From: Phycisphaerales bacterium
Lineage (GTDB): Bacteria; Planctomycetota; Phycisphaerae; Tepidisphaerales; Tepidisphaeraceae
Assembly (NCBI GenBank): GCA_028291615.1
Contig: JAQGHM010000310.1
Span: forward strand, 1 to 43,039
Direction of reading: 5' to 3'
DNA: 43,039 nucleotides
Part shown: in pieces, positions 24,353 to 35,000 of the stretch
Numbering within the stretch: position 1 is the first letter of the stretch
Layout: every line of letters starts with the position of its first letter
Notes under the pieces: model-generated
Database searches by the model: none
What the model saw: only the letters and a program-made list of their open reading frames with translations
Told to the model about the DNA's origin: nothing
Program-made: the position numbers and the translations under genes

Positions 24353-24987
24353 TGGCGAAGCGACCGCGATTATGGGTATTGGGGGTCGTGGCGTTCTCTT
24401 TGCTGGCGATCGTCTCGGTTTACCTTTGGGACGCGCGGGTGGTGGAATGGGTGCATCAGGTCGGGCTGGATACGTCGGCGAAGAAGTGGAACTGGGTTCG
24501 CAAGCGCGGCGCGATCGTCTGGCCAGGGCACTTCTTCTGCACGCTGCTGATCGCCGCGCTCCTTGCCTTCTTCCACCGCAGCGGCGTGCGCGGGGCGCTG
24601 ATGCTGATCTTCGCGGGCGTGCTCAGTGGGGCAAATTCGATCATCAAATGGGGCGTGGGGCGCAGCCGTCCAGATTGGAAGACGGGGACCGCGTCGTTCA
24701 CGCTGCATCCGTTCAAGGGCGGGATCAACGGACTATTTTCGCAGGAGAACCTGGGCTTTCCATCAGGCGACGTGGCGCTAGCGGTGGCGATGGCGGGGGT
24801 GCTGGGATATCTGATCCCGCGATGGCGGATCGCGTGGTGGGCGATGGCGGCGGTGGTCGCGTTTCAGCGGATTGCAGAAAGCTCGCACCACCTGAGCGAC
24901 GTGCTGGCGGCGGCGGCGCTGGGGATCGTGGCATTTCATTGTGCACGGGTCGCGTGTAGGTTATCACCCGATGTGAGTCGCGCATGA
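24352..24987 (+). CDS. PAP2-family lipid phosphatase with altered motif 2
   Basis: A 211-residue membrane protein with about five hydrophobic segments. Motif 1 is K99-WGVGRS-R106-P107 and motif 3 is R173-IAESS-H179-HLS-D183, both intact. Motif 2 reads F-PSGD-V at 136-141 where the family has PSGH: the His that normally protonates the leaving group is Asp140. Members dephosphorylate phosphatidic acid or undecaprenyl (pyro)phosphate. Beside GT39 and GT2 genes, recycling of the polyprenyl carrier is the likely role. The change of His to Asp may alter activity or pH dependence. Confidence 0.87.
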   Translation: MAKRPRLWVLGVVAFSLLAIVSVYLWDARVVEWVHQVGLDTSAKKWNWVRKRGAIVWPGHFFCTLLIAALLAFFHRSGVRGALMLIFAGVLSGANSIIKWGVGRSRPDWKTGTASFTLHPFKGGINGLFSQENLGFPSGDVALAVAMAGVLGYLIPRWRIAWWAMAAVVAFQRIAESSHHLSDVLAAAALGIVAFHCARVACRLSPDVSRA

Positions 24988-25008
24988 CGGTCAGGGAAAT
25001 CATTGGTT

Positions 25009-25758
25009 ATGGACGACAAGCCTTACCTCTCGCTCGTGATCCCCTGCTACAACGAGGAGGAGAACGTCCCCACGTTGCTCACGCGCGTCGAGGCGGCGAT
25101 GAAGCTGACCGGCCGGCCGTTCGAGGTGGTGCTCGTTGACGATGGCAGCACCGATTCGACCCCGCGCCTGCTTCACGACGCGATGAAGACGCGCCCCTGG
25201 CTCCGCGTCATGCGCATGGCAAAAAATGGCGGGCAAAGCGCCGCGTTCGAGGCTGGCTTCAATGCGGCGCGCGGCGAGGTCATCGCAACCATCGACGCCG
25301 ATCTTCAGAACGATCCCGAAGAAATCCCCCGCCTACTGCCCATGCTCGACGAACAGAAGGTGGACATGATCACCGGTTGGCGGAAGGATCGTCAGGATAC
25401 GAAATTTCGCAAATGGCAGAGTAGGCAGGCCAATCGCATCCGCAACTGGATCAGCCAGGAGACGGTGAATGACTCAGCCAGCTCGTTGAAGATTTACCGG
25501 GCGCACACGATCAAGGGAATGAAGCTCTTCAACGGCGCGCATCGGTTTTTCCCGACGCTGGTGAAGATGCGCGGGTTCACGGTTTACGAGACGCCGGTGA
25601 AGCATTCGGTGCGGTTCGCGGGCACGGCCAAGTACGGGTTTCGCAATCGCGCGCTGCGCGCGTTCATCGATCTGCTGGCCGTGCGCTGGATGAAGGAGCG
25701 GTGCCTGCGCTATCAGGCGACCGAAGTGCGGCCGGAGAACAACGGGAATGCCCAGTAG
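25009..25758 (+). CDS. GT2 glycosyltransferase, polyprenyl-phosphate sugar synthase type
   Basis: A 249-residue protein. SLVIPCYNEEENVPTLLTRV opens the GT-A fold, VVLVDDGSTDST gives the nucleotide-binding Asp pair, VIATIDADLQNDPEEIPRLL holds the DxD, and VNDSASSLKIYRAHTIKGM the acceptor region. This is the DPM1/GtrB/DPG-synthase pattern, lacking the C-terminal membrane helices of GtrB. Such enzymes make polyprenyl-phosphate sugars used by GT39 enzymes, one of which is encoded just upstream. A TTG at 25003 with AGGGA ahead of it is an alternative start. Confidence 0.9.
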   Translation: MDDKPYLSLVIPCYNEEENVPTLLTRVEAAMKLTGRPFEVVLVDDGSTDSTPRLLHDAMKTRPWLRVMRMAKNGGQSAAFEAGFNAARGEVIATIDADLQNDPEEIPRLLPMLDEQKVDMITGWRKDRQDTKFRKWQSRQANRIRNWISQETVNDSASSLKIYRAHTIKGMKLFNGAHRFFPTLVKMRGFTVYETPVKHSVRFAGTAKYGFRNRALRAFIDLLAVRWMKERCLRYQATEVRPENNGNAQ

Positions 25759-25767
25759 GAGGAGTCC

Positions 25768-26601
25768 ATGAACATCGGCGGACACACGATCGGCGTTTGC
25801 AGTTGGTCGCTTCATCCGAAGGACACCGCGGACCTCGTCGCGCAGGTCAAGCAGGCGGGGCTATCTCACGTGCAACTCGGTCTGGCCGGGCTTTCGGTGC
25901 TGGACGATAAGCGCAAGCTTCACGAGCTGGACCACCTGCGGGCGGCGGGGATTTCGATCACTGGCGGCATGGTCGGTTTCCAAGGCGAGGATTATTCGTC
26001 AATCGCCAACATTCGACGCACCGGCGGCTTCGTGCCGGATCAGGATTGGTCGGTGCGAAAATCGATCACGCAGCAGGCAGCGGCGCTGGCGCGCGAACTG
26101 GGCCTGCCGCACATTTCCGCGCATGTCGGCTTCGTCCCCCCGCGCGGCGAAGCCAACTATCAGACCGTGCGCGACCGCATCCGCGAGATCGCCGACCTCT
26201 TCGCCAGCCATCAGTTGAGCCTACTCATGGAAACCGGGCAGGAGAAGGCGGAAGAACTGCTGGAGTTCCTGCACGACCTCGGGCGCGACAACGTCTTCAT
26301 CAATTTCGACCCCGCCAACATGATTCTCTACGGCGCAGGCGAGCCCATTCCAGCGATCAGGACGCTGGGCAAGTTCATCCGCCACGTGCACGTGAAGGAC
26401 GCGACCGCGTCCGCCACGCCTGGTGAAGCTTGGGGCGAGGAAGTTCCCTTCGGCACCGGGCAGGTTGGCGCGGAGCGATTTCTGCGGGCACTACACGAGG
26501 TTGGCTACGCCGGACCGCTCTGCATCGAGCGCGAGGCGGGCAACCAGCGACTAGCCGATGTAAAAGCCGCGATTACGGCGCTGAAACAGGCCGCGCAGTA
26601 G
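25768..26601 (+). CDS. Sugar phosphate isomerase/epimerase (TIM barrel, AP endonuclease 2 family)
   Basis: A 277-residue protein with a strong AGGAGGAG ribosome site 5 bp before the ATG. It shows the xylose-isomerase-like TIM-barrel pattern: GVCSWSLHPKDTADLVAQVK at the start, GLPHISAHVGFVPPRG near residue 111, LLMETGQEKAEELLEFL with the metal-binding Glu near 153, VFINFDPANMILYG near 176, and KFIRHVHVKDAT near 203 with the His-x-His-x-Lys-Asp strand. The last Glu is in PLCIEREAGNQR. The exact substrate is unknown. It follows the GT2 gene by 9 bp and is probably co-transcribed with it. Confidence 0.88.
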   Translation: MNIGGHTIGVCSWSLHPKDTADLVAQVKQAGLSHVQLGLAGLSVLDDKRKLHELDHLRAAGISITGGMVGFQGEDYSSIANIRRTGGFVPDQDWSVRKSITQQAAALARELGLPHISAHVGFVPPRGEANYQTVRDRIREIADLFASHQLSLLMETGQEKAEELLEFLHDLGRDNVFINFDPANMILYGAGEPIPAIRTLGKFIRHVHVKDATASATPGEAWGEEVPFGTGQVGAERFLRALHEVGYAGPLCIEREAGNQRLADVKAAITALKQAAQ

Positions 26602-26717
26602 CAGACTCATCATTGATCGTCGATCCGTGCGGCAAAGTATGTTTAAGACTGGAACTCCTACCGCGGGCCGGCGTAGAATAGTTAGCCGCCTAATTCTGAC
26701 TGCAGTCTACTTTTCTG

Positions 26718-26747
26718 TTGACCGATAATTAATTTACCACGTACTAT
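26718..26747 (+). promoter_or_regulatory. Candidate sigma-70-type promoter
   Basis: TTGACC at 26718-26723 and TACTAT at 26742-26747 are separated by 18 bp in an AT-rich patch of an otherwise GC-rich gap. Transcription would start about 28 bp before the TTG start of the PAS-GAF-receiver gene. Confidence 0.4.
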
Positions 26748-26781
26748 CCCCCCGCAGGTTCTTGTCAGACGGACATCCATT

Positions 26782-28476
26782 TTGGAGCGCACGCGACCCA
26801 AAGTCCTCGTTCTTGCCGGGCATTCAGCCGCCAACGCTACCCTTCTCGATGCCCTGCGAGCCAATAGCGACGTGGTTGAAGCGCCCAGCATCGATCAGGC
26901 GATCGAAGCGCTTCGGCACGATCAGTTCGACGCGATTTTCTCCGATGCCGGCGATTTCCTTCCCCTTGAACGGGCCTTGGTCTCGCAACAAACCCAACTG
27001 GTGCTGAACACCATTGGCGAAGGCATCTGCATCGTCGACGGCGACGCCCGCTGTAACTGGATGAACAAGAAGATGCAGCAGTGGCCCGCCCACGTGCACG
27101 AACGCATCCGCCGAACCTGCCAGGAAGCCTTCCTCCTCTTCAAACAGCAAGTTTCCCCCCCCACGCCTGACGCCCCCTTCCTTCTTAATCGCTCCAAAAA
27201 ATATGCCCTGAATGTCGACGACGCCCAGTTTCTTGAGATGATTGCCAGCCCGGTCATCAGCCCGGCGGGGCAGGTCGTACAGGTTGTCGCGGTCGTATGG
27301 GACGCCACCAGCACCCGCCGCCTGCAGCAGAAGATCGACGCGATCGACAAGGCCGGCCGCGAGCTCGTCCGCCTCGAAGCCGACGCCATGGCAAGAATGA
27401 ACGTCGGCGAGCGCCTCAAGCTGCTGGAAGAAAAGATCATCCGCTTCACGCGCGATCTGATGCACTTCGACCACTTCAACATCCGCCTGCTCGATCGCAA
27501 GAGCAAGCAGTTGGAATGGGTCATCGGCGTCGGCCTGCCGTCCGAAGCGATGGAGATCGAGCTCTTCGCCGAAACCGAGGGCAACGGCATCAGCGGTTAC
27601 GTCGCCGCGTCCGGCAGATCCTACATCTGCCCCGACGTCGAGCGCGACCCGCGCTACGTCCAGGGCCTCCACCAAGCCAAGAGCAGCCTTACCGTCCCGC
27701 TTCGTTTGCACGACAAGGTCATCGGGATCTTCAATATCGAGAGTGGCCAGCGCGCCGCCTTCAACGAGGATGACCGCCAGTTTGCCGAGATCTTCGCCCG
27801 ATACGTCGCGATCGCGCTCAACATCCTCGACCTGATGATCGTCGAGCGCGTCAGCACGAGCCACAAGGTCGCCGACGACGTCTGCAGCGAGGTCGCCGGG
27901 CCCCTGAATGACATCGCCTCCGACACCGCGTCGCTGATGGACGACTACATCGGCAACGACGACCTCCGCAAGAAGCTTCAGCAGATCATGGAGAACGTCG
28001 GCACGATCCGCCGCTGCCTCAAGCAAGCCGCTGAAGGGCCCAATCACACCATCCTGGGCGCCGGCGACGTGAAGGGCGCTGAAGACCCGATCCTGGGCAA
28101 CGCCCGCATCCTGGTCGCCGACGACGAGGCCAACCTTCGCACGACGATCCACGACATCCTGCGCAAGTATCACGTCACCGTCACGACCGCCACCAACGGC
28201 GCTGAGGCGATCGCGAAGATTGAAACCGAAGAGTTCGACCTCGTCCTGTCCGACATCAAGATGCCGGACAAGACCGGCTACGACGTCTTCGCCGCCGCCC
28301 GCAAAAAGGGGGGCACCCTCCCGGTGATCCTGATGACCGGCTTCGGCTATGACCCCAACCACAGCATCGTCCGCGCTAGCCAGGAGGGCCTGCAGGCGGT
28401 GCTGTTCAAGCCGTTCAAGGTCGAGCAACTCTTGACCGAAGTGCGCAAGGCACTGAGCGCGCCGGTTACGAAATAG
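26782..28476 (+). CDS. PAS-GAF-receiver regulator with degenerate kinase helix
   Basis: A 564-residue protein. Residues 1-60 look like a shortened receiver (PKVLVLAGHSAANATLLDAL, without the paired acidic residues). A PAS-like part follows to about 180 (LNTIGEGICIVDGDARCNWM), then a GAF domain at about 205-355 (DLMHFDHFNIRLLDRKSKQL; GISGYVAASGRSYICPDVER). Residues about 362-415 resemble a histidine-kinase dimerisation helix (DDVCSEVAGPLNDIASDTAS) but lack the phospho-acceptor His. No ATPase domain follows. The last 125 residues are a complete receiver with Asp491 (LSDIKMPDKTG) and Lys543 (LFKPFKVEQ). The start is a TTG, the first in the frame. It cannot be a kinase by itself; a partner-dependent regulator is inferred. 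Confidence 0.85.
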   Translation: MERTRPKVLVLAGHSAANATLLDALRANSDVVEAPSIDQAIEALRHDQFDAIFSDAGDFLPLERALVSQQTQLVLNTIGEGICIVDGDARCNWMNKKMQQWPAHVHERIRRTCQEAFLLFKQQVSPPTPDAPFLLNRSKKYALNVDDAQFLEMIASPVISPAGQVVQVVAVVWDATSTRRLQQKIDAIDKAGRELVRLEADAMARMNVGERLKLLEEKIIRFTRDLMHFDHFNIRLLDRKSKQLEWVIGVGLPSEAMEIELFAETEGNGISGYVAASGRSYICPDVERDPRYVQGLHQAKSSLTVPLRLHDKVIGIFNIESGQRAAFNEDDRQFAEIFARYVAIALNILDLMIVERVSTSHKVADDVCSEVAGPLNDIASDTASLMDDYIGNDDLRKKLQQIMENVGTIRRCLKQAAEGPNHTILGAGDVKGAEDPILGNARILVADDEANLRTTIHDILRKYHVTVTTATNGAEAIAKIETEEFDLVLSDIKMPDKTGYDVFAAARKKGGTLPVILMTGFGYDPNHSIVRASQEGLQAVLFKPFKVEQLLTEVRKALSAPVTK

Positions 28477-28593
28477 CCCATTTCATTCCCCTACGCCCTG
28501 TGGACGCTGCGAACGATGCGCGGTTGGTATCGTTGTGCGCCGGCGATCTGCGGAATATCATTCCCGCAACACCGGAATCGAAAGGAACAAACC

Positions 28594-29058
28594 ATGTTTT
28601 CGAAAAAATTGTTCGCCTATGCAGCCGCCGCAATTCTATCGATCGGCGCTGCAGCGTTGATCGCCCAGGACAAACCCACCGCCAAGCCCGCGGATAAGCC
28701 CGCTGAAAAGAAAACCACCACCGCCTCGGGCTTGGTCATCACCATCGTTGACGAAGCGAAGAATCCCGGCGCTATGCCGGGCGACATCGTCTGGATGCAT
28801 TACACCGGCAAGCTCTCAACAGGCGAGCAGTTCGACTCCTCGGTCGGCCAGAAACCCTTCAAGTTCACCCTGGGCAAGGGCGAGGTGATCAAGGGTTGGG
28901 ACGAGGGCATCGTCGGAATGAAGGTCGGCGAAAAGCGCAACCTGGTGATCCCCGGCGATCTCGCCTACGGTCCCAGCGGCCGCGACAAGATCCCGCCCAA
29001 CGCGACGCTGGTCTTCGACATCGAGATGGTCGGCTTCGCCCGCCCGGGTCCGCAGTAG
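28594..29058 (+). CDS. Periplasmic FKBP-type peptidyl-prolyl cis-trans isomerase
   Basis: A 154-residue protein with AAAGGAAC before the ATG, a signal peptide (MFSKKLFAYAAAAILSIGAA, cleavage near LIAQ) and a Lys/Pro/Ala-rich linker of about 20 residues. The FKBP domain (about 50-150) is complete: VWMHYTGKLSTGEQFDSSVG, FKFTLGKGEVIKGWDEGIVG, MKVGEKRNLVIPGDLAYGPS and IPPNATLVFDIEMV. The conserved Tyr, Phe, Asp, Trp and Tyr of the active site are present. It should help fold exported proteins. It converges with the giant beta-solenoid gene; their stops are 12 bp apart. Confidence 0.94.
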   Translation: MFSKKLFAYAAAAILSIGAAALIAQDKPTAKPADKPAEKKTTTASGLVITIVDEAKNPGAMPGDIVWMHYTGKLSTGEQFDSSVGQKPFKFTLGKGEVIKGWDEGIVGMKVGEKRNLVIPGDLAYGPSGRDKIPPNATLVFDIEMVGFARPGPQ

Positions 29059-29070
29059 GAGCGCAGGAAG

Positions 29071-32000
29071 CTACGCGCCCCGAGCGCCGTCCCGGATCCG
29101 CCCCCGTCTCCCGCGCCGCAGCAACGCCACCGTCCCGAGAATGCTCAAGATCCCGATCGTCCCGGGCTCGGGCGCTTGCGCAAACGCCGCCGCGAGATCG
29201 GATGAGAAATCCGCAGAGCCCGACGGCACCGCCTGGCTGGGCAGTGCGGTGTTATAGTTCTGCGCCAGCCTCGCCAGATCATTGAAATCGACGATCCCAT
29301 CGTAGTTAAAATCGCCGCGCGCCCACCAGCTTTCGGTCGACCCGGCGACCGTCGTGTTGTAGCTTTGCGCCAACCGCGCCAGGTCCGTGAAATCCACCAC
29401 GCCGTCGAGATTGGCATCGCCGAACTTCGTGTAGCGGACTAGCACTGCGCTTTCGTCCACGTTTTCGCCGCCAAACAGGCCGCCGGTCGGACTCAAGACG
29501 TCCGACGCTTCGGCATACCCAAGCCCCAGGCTGGACGGGGACGCGGCCGCGGTCGAACTCATGATCCCGTTCCCACCCCACAGCGTCCCCGCCGCGTTGT
29601 AGCCGCTCAATATCTGCTGGCGGATCGACGACATCGGGCTGCCAAATCCCGCCCCGTAATCGACGATCAGCCGATTCGTCGTCAGGTCCACCTTGCCGGT
29701 CGTCGCCGAGACGCTCGTCGCCTCGATCACCCTCGTGCCAACGCTGCTGAGCTTTGCCAAGCCGCCGCCGTTGACGCTGAGTTGCGACAGATGCTGCGTG
29801 ACCGCGAAGTTCACCGTCGCCCCGTTGTTCACCGCAAGCGAGAGATTATTGACCGGCGCTGCGCCGTTGTTCATCCCCGCGTCGGTGTTGAGATTCACCA
29901 AGCCCTGGTTCACCTGCAGCGTCGAGTTGATCCCGTGCAACTGGTCGCCGTTGACGTTCAGCGCACCCGCCCCCGACTTCGCCAGCGTCTGCCCCGCGCC
30001 GATCCTGAACGCCCCACCTGCGCCGACGCCGTTTAACGCCAGGTCCACATCCGTAATCAAGTTGCTCGTCGTGCGGGATAGATCGAACGGGCTGGCGTTC
30101 ACCGCGAACCCGCCCGCCAGCGACTGCGCCGTCGTCGCCCCCACCTGATAAGTCCCCGAGCGCAACTCGACGCCATCGAAATGCTGGCCCGTGGTGTTGC
30201 TCTGAAACAGCGTGTTGTCCAGCACCGTCACCGTGCCGGCGAGGCCCTTCGCCTGCGAGAGCGTGCGCGTGATGCCCGTGGTAAACCGCACCGTCCCGCC
30301 GCCGCCGACGTAAACTGGAGCGACGCTGGTTACCGCCGTTGTTGTGGAGGTGAGGATGTTGTCGAGCGCCGCGCCCGAGTTGATTTGCAGCATCGCGCCG
30401 GGATCGACGATCATCCCATTCCAAGGCGATACCGCCGCCGCGCCGCCCACGTTCCCCGCCGGAATCATCACGTAAAGCGGCGTGCTCCCGTCGTTCCACG
30501 TGAACGAGCCGTTGAAATTAATCGTCTGCGTCCCCACCAATCCCGCGAGGTTGAAAAACGCGCCCAGCCGCTTCCGCGGGCTCGGCGACGCCGCCGTGTT
30601 GATCGCCTTGGTGAACAGCGCGCTACTCGCCCCATCCGCCACCATGCCGCCGATCGTCGAGTCGGTGACGTTAAGGTTCAGCGGATTGGCGCTCAGCCCG
30701 AACGGGCTCGCCGCCGCCCCCGCGGGCACGTTCCCCTTGCCGATCACGATCCCGCCATTGTGCTGCAGATCCGTCGTGAACGTTTGATTCGCCCCGAGCA
30801 CAAGCCGGCTGGGCGGCCGAACCAGGCTGTTAAACCCATCGTCCAGCGCCGTGTCCGCCTGGACGATGATGTTCAGCGCGTTCGTCCCCGATTTTACGAT
30901 CTGCCCGGCGACGGTAAACGTGCTCGCCTGCGTCGCCAGGCTTCCACTTGTCGCCGATAGCGTAAGCGTCCGCGCTGCCAGGCTGGTATCGACGGTAATA
31001 TTGTTTGCCAGCGTGCTCGCGCCCTGCCCGGCGTATTCCATCTTCACGTCGCCATTCGTTCCCACCGTCAACGTCGACGTCACCGGCATCGCGCCGGGAA
31101 TATTCACCTTGGCGATCCGCAGCGTCCCCGCGTTGATCGTCAGGTTCCCCAGCGAGTTGCTCCCGGCGCCCCCCAGTTGCAGCGTCGCCGCGCCGCTCGT
31201 CCCGCCGACGCTCACGCTCGTCCCGTTCCACGTGTTATTGACGATCAGCGTCCCCGCGTTCACCGTCGTCGCGCCGAACGTGCCGCCGTTATCCAGTCGC
31301 AGCGACCGCACGCCGTTCTTCACCAGCGCACCGGCGCCGGTCAGCGCGCCTTGGAACAAGGCATCGGCCGCCGTCGTGTTGATCGTCGTCGGACTGGTTC
31401 CCGTCATCGTCACCGGATTGATGACGGTGAAAACGTCGTTATCCGCGCCGGTGACATTGAGCGTCTGCCCGCCCAGCGTCAGGTTGTTGATCGACAGGCT
31501 GTTCCCCGTGCCGCCAGCATCGGTCAGCTTCGCGACGCTGACGGTCGAAAACCCCGTGCCCGTGAGCGTCACGCTCCCGCCAAACCCCGCCGCCGAATCG
31601 CTCCGCAGCGCCAGGATCGCGTTCGACAGGCTGATGTTCGACGACCCCAGCGCCCCCGGAACCGTCGCCGTCAGGTTTCCGCCGGTCATGTTGATCGTCG
31701 CATTCCCCAGCGCGTTGTTTGCCGCCGCGAACAGCGTCCCGTTGCTGATCGGCAGCGTCACGCCGTTGAGCGCATTGGCTGCGTTCGCATTCAAGAATCC
31801 GCTGACCAGCACCGCCTGCGTATTGGTCAAGGCGTTGGCCACGCCGAGGTTCAAGATCCCGCCGTTTACGGTTACGATCCCGCCCGCAAATGACGCCGCG
31901 TTATTCACGTTCACCGCGCCCGCGCCGACGATGACCGACGATGTAAATCCCGGCTGCGCAGCCGCGGTAAACGTAAGGTTCCCCGGCGATGAAAGGTTCA

Positions 32001-35000
32001 GCGACGCAGCCCCCGACAGCGCACCGATGTTCGCGTTCCCCGTCCCCGTGATCGTCAGCGGCGCATTCAGCGTCAGGCTGCTCAGGTTCAATACCGCCGC
32101 GTTGTTCGTGATCGTCCCGCCCACGCTTCCGCCCACCGTCGTCGCGCCCGACACGCTCAGCCCATAGCCGGCGTTTCCCGCGATCAGGTTCAGCGACTGA
32201 TCGACGAGGTTCAGCGCGCTGATCGTCTGCACACCGCCCGCGCCCGCCGTCGTCGCGCGATCCACAGTCAACGACCCCGTGTTGTTCGTCCCTGAGATCC
32301 CCTTGACGTTGATCGTCCCGCCGAACACCGCCCCCGCATCCGATCGCAGGAACATCTTCCCGCCGTTGAGCTGGATCGTCCCCGTCCCCAGCGACCCGGC
32401 GAACGCCGTGAACAGGTTGCCACCCGTAAAGTTCAGCGACGTGCCGTCGAGCGCATTGGCGACGTTGAGGTTCAAACTCCCCAACTGCATCGAGCCCGTC
32501 GCCCCGCTCAAGGCCCCGGCGCCATTCGAGTTGATGTTGTACGTCCCGTTCGCGAACTGATAAGTCCCGTTCCCAAGCGTATTGGAGGCCGTGAAATTCG
32601 TCGTCCCCACCGAGCTGAAATAGTTTCCGCTGAAACCGTTCGCCGGCTTGCCAAATACCACCGTCCCCGAAGACGACGACCGGATGATCGATCCCGTACC
32701 CGACAGCGCATCGATCGCGAAATTCGTGCTGACCACCGACAGGTTAAGGTTGCCGTTCAGCGTCAGCGCGCCCGTCTTCACCGCCGATCCGGAGCTGCCC
32801 GCGTTGATGATCGTCGCCCCCGCGGGCCCGATCGTTGTCCCGCCGATCGCCAGCGTGTACGTGTACGCACTGGTCGCCGGGCCAGTGAGGAAGATCGTCT
32901 GCCCACCCAGGCTAAGCGGCCCCACGGTTTCGGTCTTGCTCGAGGCGGACGTGAGATGGTCGAAGCTGATTCCCGATGCCGCCGAGCCGATCACGTTGAT
33001 CGGGTTTGCGAAGGTCAAGTTGCTTTCGGAGTTGATCTGCAGCACGCCGCCGTTCAGCGTTACCGCGCCGCTTCCCAGCGCCCCCGCCGCGACTACGCGC
33101 AGCGTCACCGCGCCCGGCCCCGCGCTGCCGTCGATCACCGTCCCGCCCGTGTAAGTTGACGCCTGCGCCAGTTGCACGGTCCCGCCCGCCGCCCCCGCCA
33201 CCCGTAGCGTCGTCTGACTACTCCCCGAAAAATCGCCGAAGCCCCCGTTAAACGTAATCGTCTGGCCGTTCGGATCCCACGCCCCGTTCCCGCGCAGCGC
33301 CGACGCCGAAACCGTCAGCGATCCCCCGGACGCCCGCACCGTCCCGAAGTTGATCAGCGTATCCACCGCCGTCGCATGCCCGAGCGTTCCGCGCCCGCTG
33401 AACAATCCGCCCGGCGCCACCGTGTTGGTGCTCGCGCCCGTGCCGATCTGAAACGATCCGCCGGCCAGTGTCAGCGTCCCGACCAGCGCAGGGTCCACCG
33501 TGAAATTGCTCGTGCGATCAACCGACAGTTGGTTAACGCCCGAAATCGTCACGCTCGACGCATCAGCCGCATCCACCTGCAGCGTGCCGCTGGTCACCTT
33601 GAACTCGCGCGTGCCGCCGAACGCGCCGAACGGCGTTGTCAATCCCGTCGCCGTGCCGATCCGCACCGTCGAAGCCGGCGCGTTGACTTCCAGCAGCGCC
33701 GAGCCCGGGCCGCTGCCGCCATAACCGAGCTGCATCGACGACAGGTCCGCCGCCGCCGTCAGCGTCAACGTCTCCCCCGCGTCGAGCTTGATCGTGCCGG
33801 TTGATGCCCCGCTGACCGATCCGCCCAGCGTACCGTTCAAATCCACCAAGCCGTTGAGCGTCAGGTTCGTAAGGAACGTGCCGTTGAAGGCGAACAATGT
33901 ACCGCTCGTGCCGATCGTCTCGTTCGGCTGCAGCAGGAACGTCGAGGCTCGCGTGATGAACGTGCTCCCCGCCGTTACGTTGATCGGCACGCTGCCCGGC
34001 GTATTCACCAGCAGCGATCCGGTCGAGCTGACGTCGCTGATCAGTGTCCCGCCCCCCTGCACTTCGAAGCGCACGCGATTATTCGCGTTGACGAACGCCG
34101 ACGTGTTCGCCGAGATCACGCCGCTCCCCACGACGAACCGCCCCGCGCTCCCCGCGCCCTGCGGATCGATCGCCACCGAGCCGACCGCGTACGCCGTCCC
34201 TACCGTCGCGTTGGGCACCGTCAAAATCAGCCCATCGTTATCGCCTATCTGAAAAGCCGCTTTGCTTCCGAACGACTCGTTAAATCCGCCCATCACGCTG
34301 AGCGTCGCGCCGGCGGGCCCGCTGGCATAAAACGTCGCCCCGCCGAACGGGATCACGTGCGTCTGGTTCGCCGCCGACGTCCCCAGTTGCCCCCAACCCG
34401 CCACGGTATATCCCGGCGAATAGTTGAACGTTTTTCCCGCAAACCCATTGTTGATGTCGATCGTGCCGCCGCGCAGATCGACCCCGACCGTACCGTTCGC
34501 AGGCCCACTCCCCAGCGTGACCGAATCCACCTCGTACCGCATCACGCCCGAATCGGCACGAAGCGTCAGCCCCTCGGTCGTATCCTGGCTCCCACCGATG
34601 AGGCGAAACGTATTGCCGCTCTGGTTCGCCAGCACCCACGCGCCGCTCTGATCGACGTCGCGGTTCAGGATGAGATCGGCGTTGCCCGCCGCCGCCAGCA
34701 TGCCGCCGTTGCGCATCGCCAGCGAGCCGGTCGTATTCAAGTCCAACGTCAACTGCGCGGCGCGCGGCCGCAGCACGATCATGCCCCCGTCCGCCGTCAG
34801 ATTCGAACTGTTGGCAAATGCGATCTGCGCCGAATCATCCTGCGCATCCCCCACCACGATCCGCCCGCCTGACAAGGCCGACAAATTCCCCGCCACCACC
34901 ACGCCGATTCCAATCCCGTTCGCCCGACCGCTCAGTTGCACCACGCCCGCGCCGCTCGCCTGCACCAGCGATCCCGGCGACAAGCCGACGAACGCACCTG

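Noticed and set aside
30181..32167. Long plus-strand open frames opposite the giant PEP-CTERM gene
   Set aside because: The Pro/Val- or Arg-rich products are shadows of the Gly/Thr/Asn-rich repeats of the minus-strand gene, which has signal, repeats and sorting tail.
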